Notes: a model not told the origin generated them from the letters alone. 64,000 nt of DNA from CALANV01 sp036381615 (GCA_036381615.1 DASVCL010000052.1:7939-71938); one strand, 5' to 3'; shown: positions 17,672 to 26,838, numbered from the stretch's first letter. Translations and numbers: made by a program.

Positions 17672-18466
17672 CTACGGCTGGAACTGCTCCTTGAGGACTC
17701 GTTCCTCGAGGTTGTGCTCGGGATCGAAGAGGAGCGTGAGCGACACGCCGCGATCCTCGCGGACGTCGACGGCGATGACGTCGCGGACCTCGGTATGATC
17801 GGCGGTGGCGCTGACCGGGCGCTTGTCCGCCTCCAACACCTCGAAGCGCACTTCGGCGGTGTGCGGGAGCAGGGCGCCGCGCCAGCGCCGCGGCCGGAAC
17901 GCGCTGATCGGCGTCAGTGCCAGCAGTTGCGCGCCCAACGGAACGATGGGCCCGTGGGCCGAGAGGTTGTAGGCCGTGCTGCCGGCCGGTGTGGCCAGCA
18001 GAATGCCGTCGCAGGTGAGTTCGGGAAGCCGCTCGATGCCGTCGACGAGAATGCGGATCTTCGCGGACTGGCGCGTCTGACGCAGCAAGGATACCTCGTT
18101 GATGGCCAGCGCCTCGACCCGTTCGCCCGCGACCGTGCGCGCCTGCATGCGCAAGGGATGAAGTGTGACCTTCACGGCCGCCTGCAGGCGCTCGACCAAG
18201 TCGTTCTCACGGTACTCGTTCAGGAGGAAGCCGACGCTGCCGCGGTTCATGCCGAAGATCGGCACGGCACCGTCCATGAAGCGGTGGAGCGTCTGCAGCA
18301 TGAAGCCGTCGCCGCCGAGCGCGACGATCACGTCCGCCTGCTCGGGCGCCACCGTGCGTTCGCGGTAGATCTCCGACAGGCGAAGACACGCCTGCTCCGC
18401 CGGCTCCGAGTCGGCGGCGACGAAGGCGATCCGGGTCTTGGCGGCGTGTTGTCGTTCCCACGGCAT
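17672..18466 (-). CDS. nadK: NAD kinase
   Basis: A 264-residue ATP-NAD kinase that makes NADP. The GGDG motif is at 51-54 (VIVALGGDGFMLQTL), followed by FGMNRGSVGFLLNEY and the NE/D region ALAINEVSLLRQT. The diacylglycerol kinase-like fold continues with DGILLATPAGSTAYNLSAHGP. Length is normal for alphaproteobacteria. It is convergent with the amidohydrolase gene; a short hairpin (17654-17672) overlaps its stop. Gap 18467-18585 upstream holds no gene. Confidence 0.92.
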   Translation of the reverse strand: MPWERQHAAKTRIAFVAADSEPAEQACLRLSEIYRERTVAPEQADVIVALGGDGFMLQTLHRFMDGAVPIFGMNRGSVGFLLNEYRENDLVERLQAAVKVTLHPLRMQARTVAGERVEALAINEVSLLRQTRQSAKIRILVDGIERLPELTCDGILLATPAGSTAYNLSAHGPIVPLGAQLLALTPISAFRPRRWRGALLPHTAEVRFEVLEADKRPVSATADHTEVRDVIAVDVREDRGVSLTLLFDPEHNLEERVLKEQFQP

Positions 18467-18585
18467 TGGCTATGCTCCGACGGCCGCGGCGAGTATAGCG
18501 AAGCGCGGCCGGCGCGCCATGGCCCGGAAACGCGGGGTCATGGAAGCGCGGATCGGAACCGAGGCGCCAGCGGGAACCCAACCGG

Positions 18586-19623
18586 TCAGCCGCCGGTGAC
18601 GCTCATATGGCGTCGGACGGCCGGCGTCCGGTGCCGGCGGTCGATGATGAAATCGTGACCCTTGGGCTTACGGCTGATGGCCTCGCGGATGGCCGCCTCG
18701 AGCAGGCCGTCATCATCGCTGGCGCGCAGCGGCGTGCGCAGATCCGCGGCGTCCTCCTGGCCCAGGCACATGTAAAGTGTCCCGGTGCAGGTCAGGCGGA
18801 CGCGATTGCAGAGTTCGCAGAAGTTATGGGTGAGGGGGGTGATGAAGCCGAGCCGCCGGCCCGTCTCCTTGACGACGACGTAGCGCGCCGGCCCACCCGT
18901 TCGGTAGTCAGTCTCCTCGAGCGTCCAGCGCTGCGCCAGTCGCGCGCGGACGAGCGAGAGCGGCAGATACTGGTCGACCCGGCTTGGGCCGATATCGCCC
19001 ATCGGCATCACTTCGATGATCGTGAGGTCGTAGCCGTTCTCGCCGCACCAGGCGATCATGTCGTCGAACTCGTCCTCGTTCACGCCCTTGAGCGCGACGG
19101 CATTGATCTTGATCCGGAGGCCGGCCGCCTTCGCCGCGGCGAGCCCGTCCAGGACCTGCTCGAGCCGGCCCCACCGCGTAATGGCCGCGAATTTTGCCGG
19201 ATCGAGCGTATCGATCGACACGTTTATGCGACGGACGCCGCAATCGTAGAGCTCGTTCGCGTATTTCGCGAGCTGGCTGCCGTTGGTCGTCACCGTGAGC
19301 TCGTCGAGCGCGCCGGCCACGATGTGGCGGCCGAGCGCGCGGAACAGGCTCATGATATTGCGGCGGACCAGCGGCTCGCCGCCGGTGAGCCGCAGCTTGC
19401 GCACCCCAAGCCGGACGAAGGCGGAGCAGAGGCGATCGAGTTCCTCGAGCGACAGGATCTCGGCCTTGGGCAGAAACGTCATGTCCTCCGCCATGCAGTA
19501 CACGCAGCGGAAGTCGCAACGGTCCGTCACCGATACCCGCAAATAGCTGATGCGCCGCTGAAACGGGTCGATCAGCGGGGCCGTGGAAAGCGGGGCCGGC
19601 ATCGCGGCATTGGCGGTCGTCAT
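18586..19623 (-). CDS. moaA: GTP 3',8-cyclase (molybdenum cofactor biosynthesis)
   Basis: A 345-residue radical SAM enzyme that opens Moco synthesis by converting GTP to 3',8-cyclo-GTP. The SAM cluster motif is CDFRCVYC at about 36-43. The C-terminal second 4Fe-4S site is FCELCNRVRLTCTG with a further Cys in MCLGQED. The protein ends in Gly-Gly, as MoaA does. The companion moaC is not nearby. It sits 118 bases downstream of the Fe-S protein gene on the same strand, at the left border of the formate dehydrogenase island. Confidence 0.95.
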   Translation of the reverse strand: MTTANAAMPAPLSTAPLIDPFQRRISYLRVSVTDRCDFRCVYCMAEDMTFLPKAEILSLEELDRLCSAFVRLGVRKLRLTGGEPLVRRNIMSLFRALGRHIVAGALDELTVTTNGSQLAKYANELYDCGVRRINVSIDTLDPAKFAAITRWGRLEQVLDGLAAAKAAGLRIKINAVALKGVNEDEFDDMIAWCGENGYDLTIIEVMPMGDIGPSRVDQYLPLSLVRARLAQRWTLEETDYRTGGPARYVVVKETGRRLGFITPLTHNFCELCNRVRLTCTGTLYMCLGQEDAADLRTPLRASDDDGLLEAAIREAISRKPKGHDFIIDRRHRTPAVRRHMSVTGG

Positions 19624-19741
19624 GGTCGGTCCGGATCCAGCACGACCATGATAATAGGCATCGCCTGGGGATCTGTCGCCCCCAAGATTCGTGTGGATTC
19701 GGCCCTGCCCGAGGGCCCGCCCGCCGGCCCGAACGGGAGGG

Positions 19742-21784
19742 TCAGGAGTCCAGCTTTTCCGGCGGAGAGTGGATCCCGGACTCGCGTGCGCGAATGTAGT
19801 CCTCCGTCGTGCGCGGAGCGGGGCGCGGCGGACCGGCGAACGGGTCGATCGTGGTCTCGGTCTGCACGATCACGCGGCAGTCCTCGCACATGCGGATCCG
19901 TTCGACCGCCGTCTCGTTCTGGAACATCCAGTGCTTTCCGGCGAGTTTCTCGATCACCCGTTCGATCGCGCTCCGGGTACCGAAGGGCTTGCCGCAGCGG
20001 ATGCAATGTGCCGGCTCCTCCTCCTTGAGGAGGGTCGGGCTGCGCGCGTCGTCGGTAAAGTTCAGGCGCGGCTTCAGGCTGATGACCTTTTCCGGGCAGG
20101 TCACCTTGCACAGGCCGCATTGCACGCAGGCATCCTCGATAAAGCGCAGCATCGGCCAGTCCGGATTGTCGATCAGCGCGCCCGTCGGGCATGCGCCGAC
20201 GCAGGACAGACAGAGCGTGCAGCCGGCCGTGTCGATTTCCACGGCACCGAAAGGCGCGCCGACAGGCAGCGGCAGCATGTCAACCGGGGTCGGGGCAACG
20301 GCATGGAGGTGCCGAAGCGCCAGCGTGGTGACCCCGCGCTTGCCGCCCATGGGCAGGAAACTGCCGGCGCGCGGCGGCGCAAGCGGCGCCAGCGCGTAGA
20401 GCTCGGTCTCGACGGCATCGGGATCGTTCGTCTCGATCACGCCCAGGCGCCCCTCGCCGAAACCGAGGCCGCTCAACATCGTCTCGGCAAGGCCGAGCTG
20501 CCCGGCGAGGCCGGCAAGCTCGTCCCGCTTCTTCGGATCGACGAGGATACGGACGGCGCTCGCGCCATAGGCGAAGGCGGCGGCCAGGAAATCGAAGCCG
20601 ACCTGCGTAACCTCGTTGACGGCGAACGGTATTACGCGAGCCGGAAGTCCGCGGCCGTAGCGTGCCATCAACGCGATCAGATCTTCGCCGTGGCGGCTGT
20701 CATGGACGAGCAGGACCGGGTTCTCGCCGCCGGCCCGGCCATAGACGGTCAGCAGCGTGCGAAGACGCTCGAGCAGCGTCTCCCGCGGCGGCAGGGCATA
20801 GGTCGATGCGCCGGTCGGGCAGACGCTCGCGCAACTGCCGCAGCCCGCGCATACATAGGGATCGATGGTCACCTGATCGCCGGCAGGCGTGATCGCACCG
20901 GTCGGGCAGACGTCCAGGCACCGCGTGCAGCCGGTCTTGGTGTTGCGTCCATGGGCACATAGCGCCGCGTCATACTTCACGTACTGCGGCTTCTCGAACT
21001 CGCCGACCAGCTCGACGATGTCGAACAGCGCCTTCTGGACGGCGGCCGGATCGCGCGGATCCGGCCGGAAGTACCCGTCACGTTTCTCGTGCCCCGGGAA
21101 AAGCGGTGCGCCGCCCGTCAGGTCGAGGATCAGGTCGCAGTTTGAGACGGCGCCGTCGCGTGGGCGCTCGAACTCGAGAAAGCGGCGCGAGAACGGAAGC
21201 GCCGGTGCGTAGCCGTCCACCACGACCTCGAATGCGCCGAGATATCCCTTTGCGGCGACAACTGTTCCCGCGAAGATCGGTACTTCGGTCAGGCGGGGCG
21301 GGATGAGGTCCGCGGGCCGGTCCAGCAGGAGCGTGCAGTCAAGCCGCTCGGAAAGCTGCCGGGCAGCCTCGATTGCAACTTCGTCACGGCCGTAGATCAG
21401 CGTCGTGCCCGCCGATTTCAGCGTAACCGCCGGCGCGGCCGGGATCTCGAGCGCCGCTTCGGCCAGGAGCGCCGCCATCTTCGGCAGCGCCGCGTCGCCT
21501 TCGGCCGACCAGCCGGCACGCTCGCGGATGTTGGTGAAGTGCAGGTCGACGTCGCGTCCGAGGGCTGCCCGTGTCTCGGTAAACAGGGGGGCTTCCTGCG
21601 TGCAGGCGACGAGAACCGGCTTGTCGCCCGCGCTCGCCGCCTCGAACTGGCCGATCTGGTTGCGGCAAAGCAGCGTGTGGACCTTGGCGTCTTCGGCGCC
21701 GCAAGCTTTCGCCAGGGCCGCGCCATCGACGCGCATCGTCCGGTTACAATCGCAGACGAGGACCGTCTTGCCGTTCAGTTCCAA
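19742..21784 (-). CDS. large multi-cluster 4Fe-4S protein of the formate dehydrogenase island
   Basis: A 680-residue iron-sulfur protein. Residues 1-260 lack clusters but hold cysteines (VLVCDCNRT, LLCRNQIG, LVACTQEAP) resembling HdrA-like redox modules. Ferredoxin domains follow: GCTRCLDVCPTG with CAGCGSCASVCPTG at about 285-325, then GCTLCLSCVGACPTG with CVQCGLCKVTCPEK at about 530-580. The tail has CIRCGKPF and CEDCR, a possible zinc or Fe-S knuckle. The start is TTG at 21784, with GGGAGG ten bases upstream. It probably moves electrons for formate dehydrogenase; the partner is unknown. Confidence 0.78.
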   Translation of the reverse strand: MELNGKTVLVCDCNRTMRVDGAALAKACGAEDAKVHTLLCRNQIGQFEAASAGDKPVLVACTQEAPLFTETRAALGRDVDLHFTNIRERAGWSAEGDAALPKMAALLAEAALEIPAAPAVTLKSAGTTLIYGRDEVAIEAARQLSERLDCTLLLDRPADLIPPRLTEVPIFAGTVVAAKGYLGAFEVVVDGYAPALPFSRRFLEFERPRDGAVSNCDLILDLTGGAPLFPGHEKRDGYFRPDPRDPAAVQKALFDIVELVGEFEKPQYVKYDAALCAHGRNTKTGCTRCLDVCPTGAITPAGDQVTIDPYVCAGCGSCASVCPTGASTYALPPRETLLERLRTLLTVYGRAGGENPVLLVHDSRHGEDLIALMARYGRGLPARVIPFAVNEVTQVGFDFLAAAFAYGASAVRILVDPKKRDELAGLAGQLGLAETMLSGLGFGEGRLGVIETNDPDAVETELYALAPLAPPRAGSFLPMGGKRGVTTLALRHLHAVAPTPVDMLPLPVGAPFGAVEIDTAGCTLCLSCVGACPTGALIDNPDWPMLRFIEDACVQCGLCKVTCPEKVISLKPRLNFTDDARSPTLLKEEEPAHCIRCGKPFGTRSAIERVIEKLAGKHWMFQNETAVERIRMCEDCRVIVQTETTIDPFAGPPRPAPRTTEDYIRARESGIHSPPEKLDS

Positions 21785-21945
21785 GCTTCATGTGCCTCCC
21801 GAACATGATCTGTTCTGGCAAACCGGTGGGATCGGCGCAAGTCGTTTCTTGGATGGGCGGCCGCCGTCCTGCAAGCGATTCGAGACCGGAACCCGGGAGC
21901 TTCGCTATATTCGGCACGGACAACAGATCGGACGGTGTTTCGCCG

Positions 21946-22827
21946 ATGTCGCACGAGCTGATGACGACACGCGAGGTCGCGGATTACCTGCGCATCAAGG
22001 AACGGAAAGTCTACGACCTTGTGCGCGAGCGGAAGATTCCGTGCTCGCGCGTGACCGGAAAGTGGCTGTTTCCGAAGGCGCTGATCGACCTCTGGGTCGC
22101 GCAGAACAGCGAACCCGGTCCGGACGTCGACAACCGGGCGCCAGCCGCCATCGTCGCGGGCAGCCACGATCCGCTGCTCGACTGGGCGGTGCGGGAATCG
22201 CGCTGCGGCCTGGCGATGCTTCCGGGCGGCAGCCTGGACGGGCTGCACCGCGTCGCCGCAGGCGAGGCCATGCTCGCCGGCATTCACGTCCGGGAGGCTG
22301 ACGGCACGTACAACGTGGGCACGGTCCGCAACGTCATGCCGCGTCGCGACTACGTCATTCTTGAATGGGCCAAGCGCGAGCAGGGATTGGTTGTCGCCCA
22401 AGGCAACCCGCTGGGCCTCCGCACGGTCGCCGATCTGCGCGTGAAGAAGGCGCGGGTCGTGTTGCGGCAACCCGAGGCAGGAAGCCAAATCCTGTTGGTG
22501 CAGCTGCTTGCATCCGCCGGACTCTCGCCCGACCAGTTGACCACATTGCCGAACCCGGCACTGAGCGAGAACGACCTCGGCCTTGCGATCGCCGAAGGAA
22601 AGGCCGACGCAGGAGTCGCGGTCCGCGCCGTCGCAAACCAGTTCCGGCTGGGTTTCGTGCCGCTGCAGACCGAGCGCTTTGATCTGGTGATGCGCCGGCG
22701 CGACTATTTTCAGCCGCCGGTCCAGAAACTTTTCGCCTTTTCCAGAACGCCGGGATTTCACGAACGCGCCGCCGATCTCGGCGGTTATGACGTCGGTGAG
22801 CTCGGGCAGGTCATCTACAACTCGTGA
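21946..22827 (+). CDS. HTH regulator with periplasmic-binding-type (PF12727-like) ligand domain
   Basis: A 293-residue regulator. An excisionase-type helix-turn-helix (MTTREVADYLRIKERKVYDL and RVTGKWLFPKALIDLW, residues 6-55) is joined to a PBP-like domain (about 70-290) with LASAGLSPDQLTTLPNPALS and LAIAEGKADAGVAVRAVANQ. The same domain arrangement is common beside tungstate and molybdate uptake genes, where the PBP-like part is thought to sense the oxyanion or cofactor. The ATG at 21946 is in frame; 21961 is also possible. It is divergent from the Fe-S gene and convergent with tupA. Confidence 0.8.
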   Translation: MSHELMTTREVADYLRIKERKVYDLVRERKIPCSRVTGKWLFPKALIDLWVAQNSEPGPDVDNRAPAAIVAGSHDPLLDWAVRESRCGLAMLPGGSLDGLHRVAAGEAMLAGIHVREADGTYNVGTVRNVMPRRDYVILEWAKREQGLVVAQGNPLGLRTVADLRVKKARVVLRQPEAGSQILLVQLLASAGLSPDQLTTLPNPALSENDLGLAIAEGKADAGVAVRAVANQFRLGFVPLQTERFDLVMRRRDYFQPPVQKLFAFSRTPGFHERAADLGGYDVGELGQVIYNS

Positions 22828-22979
22828 GGCGCGAAGCATGGACTGCAGACGCGTCGTCGTGTTGCAAAGCCGCACGGCTGCCGTCGCAGACATGGTTTAC
22901 TTGGCCACGATTGCATCTGAACCCTTGATGACCGCACAGGCTTCTTCGCCCTGGCGCGGGCCCAGAAAACGCCGCTTCG

Positions 22980-23819
22980 TCACGAAGCTCCAGCCTTGCG
23001 ATAGTTCGGGAAGAAGAGCTGCTGGCCGCCGATCTTGTAGTCGGCGATGGCTTTCTGTCCTTCCGGCGACGTGATCCAGTCGATGAAGGCCATGCCCAGA
23101 TCCTTCTTCACGTGTGCATGCTTGGCCGGATTGACCAGCATCACGCCGTACTGATTGAAGAGTCGCTGGTCGCCTTCGACGACGATCGCGAGGTTGCGCC
23201 GGTTCTTGAAGCTGATCCAGGTTCCCCGGTCGGTCAGCGCGTAGGCGTCCATGGCGGCGGCCGTGTTGAGGGTCGGCCCCATGCCGGAACCCGTTTCGCG
23301 ATACCATGCGCCCTTTCCGGATTCCGGATCGACTCCGGCGATCTTCCACAGGCGCAGCTCGGCGGCATGCGTACCGCTCTTGTCCCCCCGCGACGCGAAG
23401 GGCGCTTTCGCCTCCGCGATCTTCTTGAGTGCCGCCGCGACATCTTTCGTGCCGGCGACCTTGGCGGGATCCGATTTCGGGCCGACGAGCACGAAATCGT
23501 TGTACATGACCTCCCGCCGCTCGATGCCGTAACCCTCATCGACGAATTTCAGCTCAGACGCCCTGTCGTGCACGAACACGACGTCGGCGTCGCCCCGACG
23601 GCCGGTGGCGAGCGCCTGGCCGGTGCCCTGTGCGATCACCCGCACATCAATCCCGGTCTTGGCCTTGAAGAGCGGAAGGATATGACCGAACAGACCCGAC
23701 TGCTCGGTCGAGGTCGTCGAGGCTACCGTGATGAACTTGTCCTGTGCTGGCGCCGGCGCGGCTGCCAGTATCGCGACCGCCAGCACCCCGATGAACGTCA
23801 GCAAACGGTGTCTCAGCAT
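22980..23819 (-). CDS. tupA: tungstate ABC transporter substrate-binding protein
   Basis: A 279-residue periplasmic binding protein with a Sec signal (about 1-26). The mature part starts with FITVASTTSTEQSGLFG: the TTTS-like stretch binds the oxyanion in TupA. Further landmarks are VIAQGTGQALATGRRGDADVV and FVHDRASELKFVDEG. Tungstate is favoured over molybdate because ModA has a different N-terminal motif; this is family knowledge, not a measured specificity. It is the last gene of the leftward tupBCA operon, 26 bases after tupC. Confidence 0.88.
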   Translation of the reverse strand: MLRHRLLTFIGVLAVAILAAAPAPAQDKFITVASTTSTEQSGLFGHILPLFKAKTGIDVRVIAQGTGQALATGRRGDADVVFVHDRASELKFVDEGYGIERREVMYNDFVLVGPKSDPAKVAGTKDVAAALKKIAEAKAPFASRGDKSGTHAAELRLWKIAGVDPESGKGAWYRETGSGMGPTLNTAAAMDAYALTDRGTWISFKNRRNLAIVVEGDQRLFNQYGVMLVNPAKHAHVKKDLGMAFIDWITSPEGQKAIADYKIGGQQLFFPNYRKAGAS

Positions 23820-23845
23820 CGTTTCCTCCTTACTGTTCGTTCCGG

Positions 23846-24580
23846 TTACCAGATGAGATCGCCGCGGATGAACGCCGCCGCCTCGGGCGTCGCCGGCTGG
23901 TCAAAGAAGCGGGCGGCGGGGCTGTGCTCGAGCACGCGGCCGCGGTGAAGAAAAATGACCTCGTCGGCGATGCGTCGCGCCTGCCCAAGGTCGTGTGTCG
24001 TCATCACGATCTTGGTGCCGTTCGCATGGATGACGGCGATCGCCTCTTCGATCATCCGGGTCGCGCCGGGATCGAGGTTGGCGGTGGGTTCGTCGAGGAA
24101 CAGGACTTCCGGCGCGAGCGCCCAGGCGCGGGCGAGGGCAAGGCGCTGCTGCTCGCCGCCGGAGAGAACCCGGGCCGGACTGTCTGCCAGTCGATCGAGG
24201 CCGACCTTCGCCAAAGCTGCGTGCGCGCGCATGCCACGCTCCGCGCGGGATACGCCGGCGAGCTTGAGGGCATAGGTAATGTTGGCAAGCGCCGACCGGC
24301 GCAGCATCACCGGGCGCTGAAAGACCATCGCCTGCCGGCGTTCCGGGTGCGGCTGTCCGCCGCCCCAGACAATGGAGCCTCCCGAGGGCACCAGCAGTCC
24401 GTGGCAGAGCCGCAGGAGCACGCTCTTCCCGGCGCCGTTCGGCCCGAGGATGACCGTTCGCTGTCCGTGCCGAAGGTCGAACGAGATGCGGTCGATGATG
24501 GTCTTGCCGCCCGCGACGAACGTCAGGTCCCGTACCGAAAGCGGAAGGATCGAGGATGGCGAATGCATCGCGCCGATCAT
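23846..24580 (-). CDS. tupC: tungstate ABC transporter ATPase
   Basis: A 244-residue ABC ATPase. Walker A is GPNGAGKSVLL, the signature is LSGGEQQRLALARAW, Walker B is VLFLDEPTANLD and the switch His is in VMTTHDLGQARRIAD. There is no C-terminal TOBE domain, so it is short like TupC rather than ModC. The ATG at 24580 overlaps the tupB stop as ATGA, which fixes the start. Confidence 0.9.
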   Translation of the reverse strand: MIGAMHSPSSILPLSVRDLTFVAGGKTIIDRISFDLRHGQRTVILGPNGAGKSVLLRLCHGLLVPSGGSIVWGGGQPHPERRQAMVFQRPVMLRRSALANITYALKLAGVSRAERGMRAHAALAKVGLDRLADSPARVLSGGEQQRLALARAWALAPEVLFLDEPTANLDPGATRMIEEAIAVIHANGTKIVMTTHDLGQARRIADEVIFLHRGRVLEHSPAARFFDQPATPEAAAFIRGDLIW

Positions 24581-25281
24581 CCGAATTTCCGCTGCGCCGC
24601 CTCTTTGATCACATAGGCGGCGGCGTTCACGCCCAGCACCAGGGTGATGAGGATGAGCCCGAGGCCGAGCGCCAGCGGGAGATCGCCCTTGCTCGTCTCA
24701 AGCGCGATCGCAGTGGTCATGACCCGGGTCACGCCGTCGATATTGCCGCCCACGATCATGACCGCGCCGACCTCGGCGCTCGCCCGGCCGAAGCCGGCGA
24801 GAACGGCGGTCACGAGCGAGAACCGCGTGTCCCAGAGCAGGGTGAAAACCGCGCGGCGTGGCGTCACGCCGAGGGAGCGCAGTTGCTCCTCATATTCGCG
24901 CCAGGCGTCTTCGACGACCTGTCGCGTCAGCGCCGCGATGATTGGCGTAATCAGGGTGGCCTGCGCGATCACCATGGCCGACGGCGTGAACAGCAGACCC
25001 AGCGCGCCGAGCGGCCCGGCGCGAGACAGGAGCAGGTAGACGAACAGCCCGACTACCACCGGCGGCAGCCCCATGAAGCCGTTGAGGAGGACGATCAGCA
25101 CACGGCGTCCAGGGAATCGGCCCAGAGCGACGGCGGCACCGAGCGGAAGACCAACACAGGCCGCGACAGCCACGGCCGTCAGGCTGACCTGCAGGCTGAG
25201 CGCAACGATCTCGACGAGATTGACGTCCAACCTCGCGATCAGACCGAGAGCGGTCACGAAGGCCGCGCTGATATCGCTCAT
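24577..25281 (-). CDS. tupB: tungstate ABC transporter permease
   Basis: A 234-residue permease with about five to six membrane segments, typical of TupB. The EAA loop appears as EEQLRSLGVTPRRAVFTLLW with the conserved Gly. Other features are LLNGFMGLPPVVVGLFVYLL and FGRASAEVGAVMIVGGNIDG. First gene of tupBCA; a sigma-70-type promoter lies about 30 bases upstream. Confidence 0.9.
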   Translation of the reverse strand: MSDISAAFVTALGLIARLDVNLVEIVALSLQVSLTAVAVAACVGLPLGAAVALGRFPGRRVLIVLLNGFMGLPPVVVGLFVYLLLSRAGPLGALGLLFTPSAMVIAQATLITPIIAALTRQVVEDAWREYEEQLRSLGVTPRRAVFTLLWDTRFSLVTAVLAGFGRASAEVGAVMIVGGNIDGVTRVMTTAIALETSKGDLPLALGLGLILITLVLGVNAAAYVIKEAAQRKFG

Positions 25282-25310
25282 GGTTGTCGTTTCTGCGCAA
25301 AAACATGTGA

Positions 25311-25340
25311 ATTATACGGTTCATCGCAGAATTACCGCAA
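25311..25340 (-). promoter_or_regulatory. sigma-70-type promoter for tupBCA
   Basis: Read leftward, TTGCGG (25340-25335) and a perfect TATAAT (25316-25311) are separated by 18 bases. Transcription would begin near 25304, giving a leader of about 23 bases before the tupB ATG at 25281. The surrounding 50 bases are AT-rich and could bind a regulator. Confidence 0.65.
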
Positions 25341-25838
25341 CAGCTGCATATATTTGGCGATTTCGGTCGGTTTTGCCTCGATGGGTGCGCACAGATACGA
25401 CAAGCGCAGGGTGCGGGCCGGCGGGGGCGGGTGCGGGCAGTCACGATCGGGCGCCGATGTCGACGGCTTGGCGGGGGATGCATGCATCCTCCCGACGATG
25501 GGGTTTGTTCCGCGTGGCGCCGGACGACCGATCCAACCTCCGCGGCGATCATCGGCTTCTTAAGTTCCGTGCGCCGGAGCCGATTTGTCGTCCAACATGA
25601 AGGTCATGGATGCCGATATCGCGACCCTGGATATCGACGAGATTGCCAAGGCAGGCTTGTCGGGGCCCGTCCCGTGCACAGATGCGGCTTCATGCGTTGC
25701 CGACTGGCAGGGATTACATCAACGATCCGTTTTCGGGTCGATGCGAGCTATTACGGCGGATTTGGGTGTGACATCTTCCTGAACGCCGACTCCGAGACCA
25801 TGTGACCTCGCGATCCGCGGCACGAGGTGCTCGAACAC
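25341..25838. other. intergenic region between tupB and fdhD
   Basis: About 500 bases without a convincing gene. An AT-rich part lies next to tupB, then a GC-rich stretch with short repeats of GCGGG (about 25408-25437). A 65-codon frame from TTG 25585 to 25782 has no recognisable domain, and its third-position composition falls off after the middle. The fdhD promoter should lie here but I cannot pick it out. Confidence 0.4.
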
Positions 25839-25914
25839 GCTCATGGGGAATCGCGACCCGGCCGTTCCGCGCGGCCGGTCCAGCACGGCTCGGCGCCGGA
25901 ATAACCCCATGAGC
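25839..25914. promoter_or_regulatory. nested hairpin covering possible fdhD start codons
   Basis: GCTCATGGGG (25839-25848) pairs perfectly with CCCCATGAGC (25905-25914). Inside lies a second stem, CCGGCCG (25858-25864) with CGGCCGG (25872-25878). Each outer arm holds an in-frame ATG for fdhD (25843 and 25909), so folding would hide both. It may be a translational switch or a DNA operator; it does not match the Moco riboswitch consensus as I know it. Confidence 0.45.
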
Positions 25915-26838
25915 CGCATACCCGGGCGCCTTGTGGCATCGCGGCACGGGCGGCATATTCAGGGGATGGATGAATTCATCGTCAAACCCGATCCGGGCGA
26001 CGAGCGCCTGACCCGGCGCGTACAGGGCCATGACCAGGACGGCCGGCCAATCGAGACGTCAGTCGTGGTCGAGCGTCCGCTGACGCTGTTTCTGAACAGC
26101 AAGGAGATCGTCACGATGATGACGATCGGCGACTACCCCGAATACCTGGCCGTCGGCTATCTGCTCAACCAGAACATGCTGAAGCCGGACGACGAGATCA
26201 CGGCCGTGGAATACGACGCCGAGATCGACACGGTCGTCGTCCGCACGCGCGGCAAGACGAATTTCGAGGAGAAGCTCAGAAAGAAGACGCTCACGTCCGG
26301 CTGCGCCCAGGGCACCGTGTTCGGCGACCTGATGGAGAGGTTCGAGGAGATACGGCTTCCGGCCGACGCCGTCCTTCGCACCTCATGGCTCTACCGCCTG
26401 ATGCGGAAGATCAACACGGCGCCGAGCCTCTATCTCGAAGCGGGCGCGATACATGGCTGCGTGCTGTGCGAAGAGGACCGGCCGCTCGTCTACATGGAGG
26501 ACGTCGGTCGGCACAACGCCGTCGACAAGATCGCCGGATACATGTTTCTCAACAAGCTGTCGCCGGCGAACAAGCTGTTCTACACGACCGGTCGCCTGAC
26601 GAGCGAGATGGTGATCAAGACCGTGCAGATGCAGATCCCGATCCTGATCTCGCGATCCGGCTTCACGGCATGGGGTGTCGAACTGGCGCGCAAGGCGAAC
26701 CTGACCCTGATCGGCCGTGCGAAGGGGAGCCGTTTCATCGCGCTGTCGGGCGCCGAGCGCATCATCTACGACGCGGAGGCGCGCGAGATCGCCGAGGAGG
26801 ATCGGCGCCATCAGCGCAAGGCCAGCCTCGCGGAATGA
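25909..26838 (+). CDS. fdhD: formate dehydrogenase accessory sulfurtransferase
   Basis: A protein of about 309 residues, or 290 if the ATG at 25966 is used. FdhD passes sulfur from IscS to the bis-MGD cofactor, a step needed for formate dehydrogenase activity. Landmarks are ERPLTLFLNSKEIVTMM, the TSGCAQGTVFGDL region, whose Cys is one of the mobile-loop cysteines, and EAGAIHGCVLC plus VGRHNAVDKIAGYM. The start is uncertain: 25909 lies in a hairpin arm and 25966 has no spaced ribosome site. Overlaps the next gene (ATGA). Confidence 0.9.
   Translation: MSRIPGRLVASRHGRHIQGMDEFIVKPDPGDERLTRRVQGHDQDGRPIETSVVVERPLTLFLNSKEIVTMMTIGDYPEYLAVGYLLNQNMLKPDDEITAVEYDAEIDTVVVRTRGKTNFEEKLRKKTLTSGCAQGTVFGDLMERFEEIRLPADAVLRTSWLYRLMRKINTAPSLYLEAGAIHGCVLCEEDRPLVYMEDVGRHNAVDKIAGYMFLNKLSPANKLFYTTGRLTSEMVIKTVQMQIPILISRSGFTAWGVELARKANLTLIGRAKGSRFIALSGAERIIYDAEAREIAEEDRRHQRKASLAE

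Noticed and set aside
17654..17672. Terminator for nadK.
   Set aside because: A 7-bp stem is present but no U-run follows leftward; not strong enough for a separate feature.
25585..25782. A 65-codon frame between tupB and fdhD, starting TTG.
   Set aside because: No recognisable domain, weak start, and codon composition drops after the middle; not enough to call a gene.
25341..25914. Moco or tungsten-cofactor riboswitch before fdhD.
   Set aside because: The stems do not fit the Moco RNA consensus as I know it; kept only as an unassigned structure.
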